Both the position numbers and the translations under genes were made by a program. Shown here piece by piece: positions 11,129-21,490 of a stretch of 64,000 nucleotides of DNA. This DNA comes from Riptortus pedestris. Taxonomy: Eukaryota; Arthropoda; Insecta; Hemiptera; Alydidae. The DNA is taken from NCBI GenBank assembly GCA_019009955.1, contig CM032230.1, forward strand, positions 22,558,001 to 22,622,000, read 5' to 3'. How positions within the stretch are numbered: position 1 is the stretch's first letter; each line of letters begins with the position of its first letter. The notes below the pieces were generated by a model. It was not told the origin of the DNA, did no database searches, and saw nothing but the letters and a program-made list of their open reading frames with translations.

Positions 11129-12974
11129 ACTAACAACTATGGCATTCTTGTTATTCTGGACCCAATATTTTTATATATTCTTCGTAGTTTTGTGGCAAAG
11201 GCCACCAATAAAAAACATTTTCTAACTCAAACTTTAGTCATACTGCCCTGCATGTTTCGTGGTTTACATACCCTGAAATGGAGGTATGTGAAGTGCTCGT
11301 TTCACTCGACGTTCGTTGCGGCTTCAACGACCTCCCCAGTGAGGACAGTCGCAACAAACGTAATAGGGAAACGAGTACTTGAGAAATGGATAATCCCGGA
11401 ATAGGTGGTATGTTAACTACGAAACATGTAACGAGAAACAGTTTTTATTGGTGATTATAGCCATGAAACTATGAAGAAACTAGGATATTATAAACGTTCA
11501 AACAAAACTAGTTTGTCTTGATATTTTTTTTCTGTATATTTCTTGCTATCTAGGGAACAGAAATTGGGCATATTTGTAGTTAAGGCAAACTGTATATGAC
11601 TGTCACAGCTGTATCTAAGGAGGAAGAGGTAATGTTTCTAGAAGGTCCGTAATTTCCGTACTTGCTTGACCAGACTTACCCCCGCCCCTCCATATTCTCT
11701 CTCTAGGGTGAAAAAAAGCTTATTAAGTTAAGTTGCTTAACTGTTTATGTAATGACCAGCGTTCTTGTCAATTTCACTCAATAAACAATTATCAAACTCT
11801 TACTTATACAGAAACAAACTTACTTAATCAAATACTTGTAAATGCGACAGTTACACTAAACAGGCATTCACACACCTGCTTTATGAATGTAGACTGACTC
11901 AAGACATACAAAGACAGTTAAAGACTCATATTCCCTATGGCCTATCAGTCCCGATATTTTATTTTCAAAATACTTAAATATATTAAAAATAATGGCCATT
12001 GATATATAAGCTGAGAGAGGAAAAGATAATATAATATTAATATTATGTAATTTTTATTATTATTTGTTTTAATTGTTCATATTTAATGATTTTTTGTCAA
12101 GTGTAATTTTCAAGTTCTTATTTACATCATTTAATATGTATATATATTATTATATAAAAATTGTTACTAGTTTTGACAAAATGCACATATAATGCAAATA
12201 TGCATGGGATGTGCAGAAAAAACCCTCCACATAGGGTCTCTATGTTGAGGAAATGCGTAAATAAAATTATCAAGTCAAATTGCTTTACTCCATGCTATTT
12301 CTAAGGAGTACGTTCCCACTCCTGACTAATTGTTGTTCAATAGTAACAACTAGTAGTTTTATTAAGCCTTTGAAATAGAAGCACTAAATGGAATGAATTA
12401 TAGTATAACCCAGATGGCTTCGTTGCGTGACACGATTTGCACAATTTGTTGCCCTTAACACAACAATTTGTTTCCTGTTTTCTTTCTGCTTGTGGATTAA
12501 AAAGCAAGCTTAAGTTAAAATAATATTCCAAGACGTTTGATAAGGGATTGAATAAATCATGATAGTGTTATCTTTAATACGGGGAACGAACCCATTAACC
12601 TGGTTCGTAGAATAAAAACAATTCCATTCATAGGGTTGCTGATCGATAGGCAAAGCCATCTAGAATACGAACCCTCAACTTCAATACTAAACATCACCAG
12701 ACAAACAATATCCTTATGTGTAAATTTTTGGTTTATCAAATCCACTGGCAATAAGTAAGTTAGTAATAAATAGATTCAGAGGATATGAATTGTATTCTGA
12801 ATGAAATATTTGCTGCTTGGATTCTCGATTTCACCAAGACTTAGATTATTATCCAAAAACAGGCAATAACCTCCTTTTTTTTATTAACGTACGTTAAGTA
12901 TCAACGGACGTAGATTAAAATCTTTCCATGGAAACTCAATTACTAATATACAACTATAACTTCCATAGTTGGTT
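11129..12974. other. Unrecognised DNA
   Basis: No supported gene. Near 12211-12237 an imperfect 11-bp inverted repeat (CCTCCACATAG / CTATGTTGAGG, 5-nt loop). A B-box-like complement (ACGAACCCTCAAC) near 12667 could be a SINE relic, too weak to call. Confidence 0.35.
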
Positions 12975-13200
12975 AACAGAAAGTTGAGAGACTCTTGTTG
13001 TCCACTTTTTAAGGTGTCAAAAATAATAAATTTTCCCTCATAGTAAAAATACAAAAATAGTATAACAAATAACATAACTCTTTAACTCTGTCCGAATGTA
13101 TTAAATCTATTAAAGAATTTCTTTGTTTTAAAATAAATTAAAGAATTTCATTTCAGAAGGATGTTCTTATACACAAGATGAATACTATCAAACATTTACA
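12975..13200 (+). pseudogene. LINE ORF2 C-terminal remnant, second copy
   Basis: Shares text with 620-960 (GTCCACTTTTTAAGG, AAAAATAATAAATTTTCCCTC, CTTTAACTCTGTCCGAATG) and in shifted frames reads LFNS, then PECIKSIKEFLCFKIN. A decayed 3' end of the same CR1/Jockey-like family. Confidence 0.5.
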
Positions 13201-14611
13201 ATGATTAATGAAATTGCAAAACATTTGTTACAAAAATCGATTAAAAACATAATTTTTGATCAGGCACATTGCGTGTCATCCTTCAGCAAATTTGCACGTC
13301 AATAAAAAAATATATATATGTTATTTAATTAGAGTAGTATTAAGATTGATAACGAAATTAATTTATTCTGTATAATTATTTAAATTATTGGATTTTATGG
13401 CATGTATTCATAGACTTTGACCTAGTATTATAGCGAATATATTACATAACCATAAATTATTCAATAAATGTAAAGAAATTAATTGACATAATATTAGAAA
13501 ATTAATTATAGAAAGCAAAACTATTTGATGTGTCCTATTAAGTTATGTTAGCATTTAACGGAAATAAACACATTTCGTTTTATTTATTTTTTTGTGGACT
13601 AAATGTTTAAATTTCACTGATACTGAGAGCCCATGAAGCGACAGTTTCAAAGTTTGATGGGTTGAGTACATCCAAGATTTATTTTCCAGCATTTGTGTAC
13701 TTTCTTTGTGTATAATATTTCAGTTTGTTTTCACGTACAATGTTAAAAGATTTCGTTTATGACGGCGTTATTGAAGAATGTTGCTCGTGTCCGCATTGGT
13801 TCTTCATATTATATACTCAGTTATGATTGTTCTCTTCCCAAGATAGCTGTAAGACACTTATCTAATACGTTTATGTTGTGTGGGTGTCGAACCCATGACG
13901 GAAACAACTGCAATGAAACACCAACGCATAAACTTTCTTCTCAACCAACAACAAAACTAAAATGTTCATTGTGAAATGTGAATAAATATTGTCGTCCTTA
14001 TTGACAGTTAAAATTACTCCCTGACTGGCTAATTCCGCTGCCATGTTTGACGTTATCAAATCACAAGTACAATATACTTGAAGTGGCGACTCAATTGAGC
14101 AATAGTGATTATAGATGAACACAGTGAGTGGCTTGCAATCAGGATCGGAAGCTTGAAGAATTATTGCAAGCTATTTTTAAGATTTCTTTTCTTCACGGCT
14201 ACTTAACTTCTTAAGGGTTCCACAACTTCACTGTTACGCAAACTCAATGAAGGAAAATTCTCATGATTCGACTGCCTTCAAATGAAGAAAAAAAAGTATT
14301 CGTATATCTATAGAAAAAAAAAATCAATATGCTATTGTTGCATGAAAAGAAAATTGGCATAGAAATCCGTTACCTATTTCCTGTTTAACGACTAGCTTTC
14401 GTTTTTTTCCGGCTGCTATGAAAAAAAACAGTGTTTCCGGAATCCATGAAACTATGATTAATTAATAAAATTCATTTAACTCTGTAATTAATTCAGAGCG
14501 TTTTATTGCTGCAAATGCTTGACATGAAAACCAAATATTACAACAAAAAAAAGCAGGTAATAAATATCCGGTTTAAACTTTTATTACTCAACGGTGATTC
14601 AAAACTCTCTC
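13201..14611. other. Unrecognised DNA
   Basis: No supported gene. At 13877-13895 a B-box-like complement (GTGTCGAACCCATGAC) hints at a reverse-oriented tRNA-derived relic, but no A-box could be placed. Confidence 0.35.
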
Positions 14612-14652
14612 TCTCTCTCAAAGACAAACTGCCATTTTGTCTTTGAGAGAGA
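14612..14652. repeat. Perfect 17-bp inverted repeat, 7-nt loop
   Basis: The left arm TCTCTCTCAAAGACAAA (14612-14628) and its exact complement (14636-14652) flank the loop CTGCCAT. Not a part of F1, F2 or the SINEs. Confidence 0.9.
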
Positions 14653-15121
14653 CACCTCTTAGTCTTAGTAATATATATCTATATTACTAATGTTTAATAA
14701 TATAAAATAGGTGGAGCATTTATTTCAGCCAAGAGCTTGCAGGTTCTTTTGGCAAAGGTGACGATATGGTGGCACAGATGTTAGTCACACAATGGGGCCA
14801 AGGAGATCAATCCAAGTAACAGGTAGACCTGCCCACTCAACCATGTTGTTTGACCACCAAATATACTTCAATCACAGTGAAAGGATTCGATGCTCGTCTC
14901 TTACGTTTAATTTGCTGCTCTTGTTCTAGACCCCTTCCCCTATTTCGGAGATAGAGCTTCAATTTCAGAAATTGAAAAATGTCAAATTGAACGATTTTAG
15001 AAGAAGATTATTGTTACTCCATACCGACCGACATCACGATTTTATATCTGAACGAGGATTGCTCGTTGCACATTAGTTGTGGTGCAATGCTCAGCATAAT
15101 AATGATTTGTATGGGTTGTGC
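14653..15121. other. Unrecognised DNA
   Basis: No supported feature. Confidence 0.4.
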
Positions 15122-15245
15122 CTCTCAAGGGAAATCAAATCAGTAGATAGTTCTCACGAAGGCAGTTTCGACATATTTCTTCAAATATCCATCGATCCGG
15201 GCTAAGAGATAACAAAGAATATGTCTTTTCATATTTATATATACA
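15122..15245 (-). mobile_element. F1 3'-end fragment
   Basis: CTCAAGGGAAATCAAATCAG, TTTCTTCAAATATCCATCGA and GAGATAACAAAGAATATG follow the reversed F1 3' end, with a remnant TA tract at 15235. Confidence 0.65.
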
Positions 15246-15878
15246 AATTCATGAATTTGGGGTCAATTTTATATAGATTACTTATTAAGGAAAAATACAG
15301 AATAAAATGACAGATGTCATCATCAACGTGTCATTTCGCACATGTAGAATCAGCTTAGTCTAAGGAAAACCTGCACGACGAGCTCTTTCTTTTACATGAA
15401 GTTAATATAATTCTGAGTATTAACTGTAGAAGTCAAAATGAATTAAAACTATTGAGACAAAATTGGGGGAAAGGGATTGGCTTAGGTATCGTATAAACAA
15501 AAAAAAAAGTTCATATTGAGTCGGTTTAACCCAGACCTAATTTTTACTCAGGCTCACCCCTTTTCAGTCATGTATTTGTGTTGGTTTCGGTTTTCTGAAA
15601 TGTGGAAGTAAAGTACATTGCAGGTCGATTAAATGGAAGTTTGTCCGTTTTACTCAACCTTCAATAACGCTTTTGATGAGTAAGCTTTTAACTGAAAAGT
15701 GACAAAATCAAAAATTCAAAATATCTGTATTCTTAGAAAGTTATGTAGCCTATGTTTTAGGAATTGTAGTATCCAACAAGTTGTTGTTCTAAACATGTTT
15801 TCTGTAAGTCGAGTACTAAACGAGCGAATTGTATTTCTTATTATTTTGTAATTAGTTAACCACCACTTTTCACTTAAG
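15246..15878. other. Unrecognised DNA
   Basis: No supported feature. Confidence 0.4.
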
Positions 15879-15924
15879 GCAACTGCATCTTATAAAAAAT
15901 TGCAACTGCATCTTATAAAAAATT
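15879..15924. repeat. Exact 23-bp tandem duplication
   Basis: GCAACTGCATCTTATAAAAA plus ATT occurs twice back to back (15879-15901, 15902-15924), directly before the 5' end of an F1 copy. Confidence 0.9.
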
Positions 15925-16287
15925 CCGCCACACAGGTGCTGCGTAAACTAAGCATATTTCCCACATGCTGGTATGACACACTATTGATCTCTTCTGACCA
16001 TGCAATTTCTATTTCAAAGTAAAAATCCGATGAGTAGAGGATCTCGCGTAATATTTGAGCAACGTAAAAAGGTGTGGACAATAATTGTAGAGAATCATTA
16101 ATTTAACAAGATTCTATAAAAAAAAACAAAAAAAAATGTTTTACTTAAAATAACAGAGATATTTATGAATATCAAATTACACCCTCCTATTCCTGGATAA
16201 ATTGAGAATATATGGTGAAGCTACATCAGCATGAAATTGTAAAAGAAGAGGAATCTGCTCCGTTTACTTAGCTCCTGCGTGACGGAC
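15921..16287. mobile_element. F1 foldback: two 5' ends facing outward
   Basis: The left end reads CCGCCACACAGGTGCTGCG, then CTAAGCATATTTCCC (F1 5' end, forward). The right end reads CTCCTGCGTGACGGAC, the same 5' end in reverse. The interior keeps F1 mid-body fragments (ACAGAGATATTTATGAAT). An F1 derivative with a 5' terminus at both sides. Confidence 0.6.
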
Positions 16288-16291
16288 TTAT

Positions 16292-16425
16292 AGCAGATCT
16301 CCCTTAAGAGAATCTGAAGTTGTACTCGCGATTTTCGAACATTTTCTTCAAATGTCTGTCGATCCTATCATGGAGATGACGAAAATGAAGAGTGTTGAAA
16401 ACTATATTTTTATATATATAAATCT
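16292..16425 (-). mobile_element. F1 3'-end fragment
   Basis: AGCAGATCTCCCTTAAGAGA, then TTCTTCAAATGTCTGTCGAT and GGAGATGACGAAAATGA, to a remnant TA tract. It starts 4 bases after the GACGGAC end at 16287, so the two F1 units abut. Confidence 0.7.
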
Positions 16426-16689
16426 TCCTGTGTTGGTGAGAGCTGTTGATGGTGGGCTCGGCCCCATCCTGGCCCGGCACTTTCGCCCCTGCCAGGGAGT
16501 ATGTTACGTAATATTATTTTTAGGTCAATGCCAAGACCAGATGAAAGTGTCTTGCTGTGTTTTAGTCACTCATCTGGCTCTAAGAGGAAATCCTTGTTTA
16601 CAAGTCCCAACGAATAGTCCTCAACTTAAGCTATTGTTTAAATCAAGTATCTTAAATATTAAAATTTAGCATCTTAGGTAGAAGTGCAA

Positions 16690-17045
16690 GAGGATAGCTA
16701 TGTGAGTTGAGGCTTCGCTCTTATGTACTTGGTAAACGTAGTCTTTGGTTCGATTTCCGCATGTGAAATCTGGAATTATTTAGAGACGGACCCACCCTGG
16801 TTAGAAGAGGGTTGTAGATTAATCAGTGCTGATTAGCCATAGCAGCTTGGTTATTAGTAAGAAATTATCAAAATATAAAAGTCTAGTAATATTCATATTA
16901 GTAAACCTATGGCAGGTTGGCTACTGCTAGTTGCTTTCATAATAGAGCCATTGCTAGAATCGTCTCTGCTATCCAGGCCACCAATTGGTTAATTCAACCA
17001 GCGACCCACAGGTCTAATGCATTCTTGCATAACTTGCTACTCTAA
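16690..17045 (+). mobile_element. SINE-B copy
   Basis: The head has GTAAACGTAGTC and a B-box-like GGTTCGATTTCC. The body has CCACCCTGGTTAGAAGAGGG like SINE-A. It then has a separate tail starting CTATGGCAGGTTGGCTACTG and including CCACCAATTGGTTAATTC. The same head-body-tail order recurs at 20905-21262. Confidence 0.65.
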
Positions 17046-17840
17046 CTCTTTCCACCGGTCATTGACCCGACAATATTGAAAAGGATAACTGCTGATTTAT
17101 CTCAACTTCCTTCAAGTCCTTAACGCTAATATTATCATATGTGTGTCTGTGTTGATGATTGTTACTGCTATTTATGAATGCCCATTTTATGCTAAATGGG
17201 ACGGATTACCTATAGCTCCCCACACACATTTAATTACTGATTTTAATTAAAACTTCGAAATAATATGGCCTGGACTGAGGAATGATTAATAAAATCTATT
17301 AAAATAATTTCTCTAATTCCTGTTACTCCAAACCTGAAATATAAACTTAACTCTGCTTCAATTGATGCCTTCAGTGTTTGACGACACAGCTTTATATATA
17401 TGAATTTTTACACAAAAACAATCTGGTACGGTATATGCCATAGCACAGTAAAATAGGAAAAAATGTTTCCTAAAGTGTTCTCGGCTCTTCAAAGCATTTT
17501 TCCATGTATCGAAATTTGTTATAAATAGTCAAACGTGCTTTGGAAGTTACTCAAGACCTAAATATAGATTTGGCTAGTTTCATGGAATAATACATTGAAA
17601 AGCCATTTACCCGGAAAACCTTGGCAGGCTGCAGTGCAGTGTTGAAATATAGTTAGTGCTGAACAGATTCAATATACAGACAAAATAAAAATAACCCTCC
17701 GTTTATCCGTTCAATCAGCTGAAATCCGTTCTCCATTTATTTTCCAATACTTCACTATATATAGAAAGAAATTCGCTAATAATCTTACAATAACAGGTGT
17801 GTAAGTGTGAAAACTTTCAATAGCGGCATTTATTATTATT
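17046..17840. other. Unrecognised AT-rich DNA
   Basis: No supported feature. Confidence 0.4.
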
Positions 17841-17878
17841 ATTTTCTGGCCTATTGCCACCACAATAGGCCAGAAAAT
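17841..17878. repeat. Perfect 16-bp inverted repeat, 6-nt loop
   Basis: ATTTTCTGGCCTATTG (17841-17856) and its exact complement (17863-17878) flank CCACCA. Not explained by any repeat family here. Confidence 0.92.
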
Positions 17879-18204
17879 ACCTCAAATACCATGCTAAACT
17901 TCCAAGAGAAGCTGATCTACTTCTCAAAGTCATATTTACTGAGTGCAAACCGGGAGAAAGCATTGTATGCCAAACTCAAAGCCTTGTGTATGTAAAATTG
18001 GCATTTCAAAAAATGGGTTTTTTGTCATTTAGGTAGATCGAAATGAAAAGTTTGAATTAGACTCGGTGTGAACGACGGAAATACGTACGGTATTCTGTGG
18101 AAAACAAAATGATAAATTTGGATATTCAATGGACTAAATCACTATTTACGAATACATTTATTAAACGCTGGATGTCAAACCGATACTATTGAAAATTCTA
18201 TATT

Positions 18205-18425
18205 TAAATAAGGCCTCAGGTTATACATGTGAATTAAAGCGTTTCCTTAATCTAGAGTGGGGATTTCGATTCTCACCTGGGTAATAAAAATTTATTTTTT
18301 GACGAAATCTTTAAATAAAATCCTTAGTTCCACCCTAGCTACAAAAAGGTGGTAACCTGTAGTTAACTCGTCCCAAAAGTGAAAGTAGCTAATAGTATAC
18401 GTTAATAAATAATAATATTTTTAAA
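18205..18425 (+). mobile_element. SINE-A copy, diverged
   Basis: CCTCAGGTTATACATGTGAA, a B-box-like ATTTCGATTCTCACC, TTCCACCCTAGCTACAAAAA, and a tail ATACGTTAATAAATAATAAT. Confidence 0.65.
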
Positions 18426-18538
18426 TATAATATTCCGTCTAACAACATAAATTAAATATACATAAATTATTAACATATATTTTTACTACGGAATGAAGAG
18501 TAAAGTTGAGTTAAAACCCCATCCACCAACCATGTTTT

Positions 18539-18982
18539 AGGAAATTTCTCCTTAGGGAAATCAGCTATTGAGCTGACCCGTGACGCAATTTTCGAAAACT
18601 TTCCTAAAACGTCCATCAATGAAAATGAGGTCCGTTCAAAACTGTATATGTTTATCTTCCAACATTTTGAAAATTTGGAATATCTCCGTTGTTATGCGAA
18701 GGAACGAAAGGTTGTATAGAATAAATCTTATTCCAAATGTGATGTTCTATAAATTTTGTTAGTTACATGTTGTCTCTAAATTGAATATTAACCGAGATAT
18801 TTGCATTTTATTGTTTTCATCCTCTAGGAAAGCCCCACTCCTACTCAAGCCATATTTACAATAATCTGAAGTACTTTATTTGAAGCCTAAATATCAAATA
18901 TTGTTCTCAATGAACTTTTCCTTTTTGAGATAAATGCAAATACTAGGCTCACGTGGGAAATTCGCTTAGTTTTTCATTGGAC
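18539..18982 (-). mobile_element. F1 copy, close to full length, no long microsatellite
   Basis: Reversed F1 from AGGAAATTTCTCCTTAGGGA (3' hairpin) through GAGGTCCGTTCAAAACTG, GAATATTAACCGAGATATTT, CCCCACTCCTACTC and TATCAAATATTGTTCTCAA to CACGTGGGAAATTCGCTTAG and TTGGAC at the 5' end. A deletion has removed most of the central tract and neighbouring text. Confidence 0.8.
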
Positions 18983-20061
18983 TTTTTTTTTCAGACTTAT
19001 ATTTAGTTGTTTTCAATATATTTGCTTGGAGTTTAAATATAACCACTGCTCGCTATATCTCGATTTCACCTTGAGAAGGAATCATTGGAATAATAGAAGA
19101 TAGTGAGTGCACTCTGTATTTGTAGGGAACAAGGCCAAATTAAATTGCAGAAGGTGATTTATCTGGAGGCTATCAAACAGTAAGGTTACTCTCCGTGAGA
19201 ACATCCCTTGAAAGTAAATGCCCAAATTGAATAACTACCTGCGCATGTACCAGTAACCATCATGTAATTTGATTCGGTAAAGCCAATTGCAAGTAAATTC
19301 AAATGAATTGTAATTTGAAATGAAAATAATTTCAGTATTTGAATATTAAACTGTCATAGACAAAAAACAATATGTTGCATAAAGATAGAAATTCATTCTC
19401 ATTCAAATGGACTAATAAATTGCAAGTTTAATATAGAAAAAAAGAAATACAGATTTATTATTTGTTAAAGATTTACCTCTTGTATAAAGTAAGCAATTGT
19501 AATACATTATTTCACCCGCATGAGTCTAATTGTCATAATAATTATTGTCCTTCGCTCGAATCTGTAGGAGAGCAGTAACGTAAAATGCCTATTTATATAA
19601 ACGATTGTGGTAAATAAAAATTTTGTCTTTTATCATTTAATTAAAATGTACCCATATCACAAAGAAAAATAAATGAAAAAGAGATAAATGAGAAGCTGAT
19701 GAAAAAGAAAAACAGCTGAGTTACTAGCCTTATAACCAATAATTGTTCTTAATTAATAATAAGTTAGAGAAAATAGAAGTTTAATTTTAATGCAACAATA
19801 TCACAGTTAATGACCGATTTACGATTTCTTTTGTATACTTTATATATATATATATTTCTATAACTAGTGGCCGTTGGATTGATTCAAGAATATTCTTTTC
19901 CTTTAATATTTGAGGAAACTTGAGCAGACGTCCTAAACAAGAAATATTAAATAGATGGATTTCTACTGGAGCAACGGAGCAGGATAAAGCTGATATATTT
20001 CATAGCTAAGAGACAAATTCATATTATTCTGTGAATATCGTTAAGAGTTGACAATCTTTTT
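18983..20061. other. Unrecognised AT-rich DNA
   Basis: No supported feature. Confidence 0.4.
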
Positions 20062-20310
20062 GCAGATTTCCCCTAGGGGAAATTAGCTATAAAGCCGTCC
20101 TCATGACGCGATTTTCGACAGATATCTTCAAATGTCCGTTCAAAACTGTGTGTGTGTGTTTATATATATATATATATATTATAGCTCTATCGGTCGCAAT
20201 TTTTGTTTGATAGTTACCAAACTCGATATTAAAACGTATTATGTAAAAATGAAGATCAAGTTCATTAAGGGCTAAAACCGGACCTTTTTCCCCAATCTGC
20301 AGATGATTTT
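20062..20310 (-). mobile_element. F1 3' half
   Basis: GCAGATTTCCCCTAGGGGAA hairpin, GACGCGATTTTCGAC, GTCCGTTCAAAACTG, a (TG)n(TA)n tract, CGGTCGCAATTTTTGTTTGA, TACCAAACTCGATAT and ATCAAGTTCATTAAGGGC. Text is lost after about 20310. Confidence 0.8.
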
Positions 20311-20368
20311 CACAACGCCTCATAAATGACTATGACTTCTTCAGCGTCACCTAATCACTTCTCTTATT

Positions 20369-20412
20369 AGCAGATTTCCCTTATAGAAAATCAGCCATTG
20401 AGGTCGTATTTT
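20369..20412 (-). mobile_element. F1 3'-tip fragment
   Basis: AGCAGATTTCCCTTATAGAA to CCATTGAGGTCGTATTTT. Confidence 0.6.
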
Positions 20413-20504
20413 ATTCAGTTCATATAGTCTACAGTTTGCCCGCGATTATATTATCACTTTGTAAATATATAGCGGCGTACACTTATAAATCTCTTGGCGT
20501 GGAG

Positions 20505-20735
20505 TATTTAATATAAGAACTCTCAAAATGATAACTGGCAAACGTTCAAGAGTCATTTCCTGTAATTAAGAATCGATGTAACTATTCAATTTGACAGCCT
20601 GAGTGTATAACGCAATAAATGAATTACAACATGCTTCAATGAAGAAATGATGTCATACTTAACTTATCACTCATAGAATAGTTTTTTCTTTTTTTGTGGT
20701 AGTCCTCTTTGGTTTTTCTTGACCTGCTCACTAGA
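20505..20735 (+). repeat. Direct duplication, copy 1
   Basis: ATAAGAACTCTCAAAATGAT, ACTATTCAATTTGACAGCCT and CTCTTTGGTTTTTCTTGACC recur in the same order at 21278-21490. It does not look like an LTR (no TG...CA ends seen). Confidence 0.75.
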
Positions 20736-20810
20736 TTAGGAAAATAATAAAATGAAAAAGATAAACTCTTGAAATAATATATAATTTGTTAACAATACAA
20801 CAAACATTGG

Positions 20811-20897
20811 GACCTAATTTTCGGCATCCCCTGCATAGTGTTAAGGGACAATTGAGGAAATCGCTTCATGAGTGCAACCTCATTAGCAGATTAAGGG
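20811..20897 (+). mobile_element. F1 3'-end fragment
   Basis: GACCTAATTTTCGGCATCCC, AATCGCTTCATGAGTGCAAC and CTCATTAGCAGATTAAGGG, with the hairpin collapsed. Confidence 0.6.
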
Positions 20898-20904
20898 AAG
20901 TAGC

Positions 20905-21262
20905 TTTGAGGCACAGGTTGGCGATGTGATTTGAGCATACACTTCGTAAACCTAGAGTCGTGGCTTTGATTCTCACGTGGGTTATAGGGATTTATTTGTT
21001 GAAGGACACACAAATACTCAAACCCAGCCCGGCTAGATGATGGTATTACTTTGTAAATTAAACCGTGCCAATTAGCCATATTGGCTTTAAGTGTATTTTA
21101 ACGAGAAATTACTAAAAATAAATAACATTCAGTATTAGTGTAACTATGGCAGGTTGGCTACTGTTGGTTGCTGTCATAATAGATCCATTGCTAGAAACGG
21201 CTGAGCTAATCTTGGCCACCAATTGGTTAATTCAACCAGCGACCCACCGGTTTAATGCATAC
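20905..21262 (+). mobile_element. SINE-B copy, full pattern
   Basis: AGGTTGGCGATGTGATTTGA, a B-box-like GGCTTTGATTCTCACG, GGGATTTATTTGTTG, a body with CCCAGCCCGGCTAGATGATG and CCAATTAGCCATATTGG, then the B-type tail CTATGGCAGGTTGGCTACTG to CCACCAATTGGTTAATTC. Slightly over 350 bp; the second duplication copy follows after about 15 bases. Confidence 0.7.
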
Positions 21263-21277
21263 ATGAGGATTATTCAT

Positions 21278-21490
21278 TAAATATAAGAACACTTAAAATG
21301 ATAACTGGCAGACGTTCAAGAGTAATTTTCTGTGATTAAAAATTCATGAAACTATTCAATTTGACAGCCTGAGTAGATAATGTTTCAATGAAGAAATTAT
21401 GTCACACTTATCTATCAAAGAATTGCTTTTTTCCTTCTTTTTTATTTATAGTAGTCCCCTTTGGTTTTTCTTGACGTCCTTACTAGATTT
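21278..21490 (+). repeat. Direct duplication, copy 2
   Basis: Counterpart of 20505-20735, with several short indels (for example the section after CAGCCTGAGT is shorter). Confidence 0.75.

Noticed and set aside
13870..13900. Possible tRNA gene on the minus strand
   Set aside because: Only a B-box-like GGGTTCGACACCC can be read; no acceptor stem or anticodon arm could be built.
20505..21490. LTR retrotransposon (direct repeats about 770 bp apart)
   Set aside because: No TG...CA ends, primer-binding site or polypurine tract; the interior contains a SINE and an F1 tip rather than retroviral-type genes.
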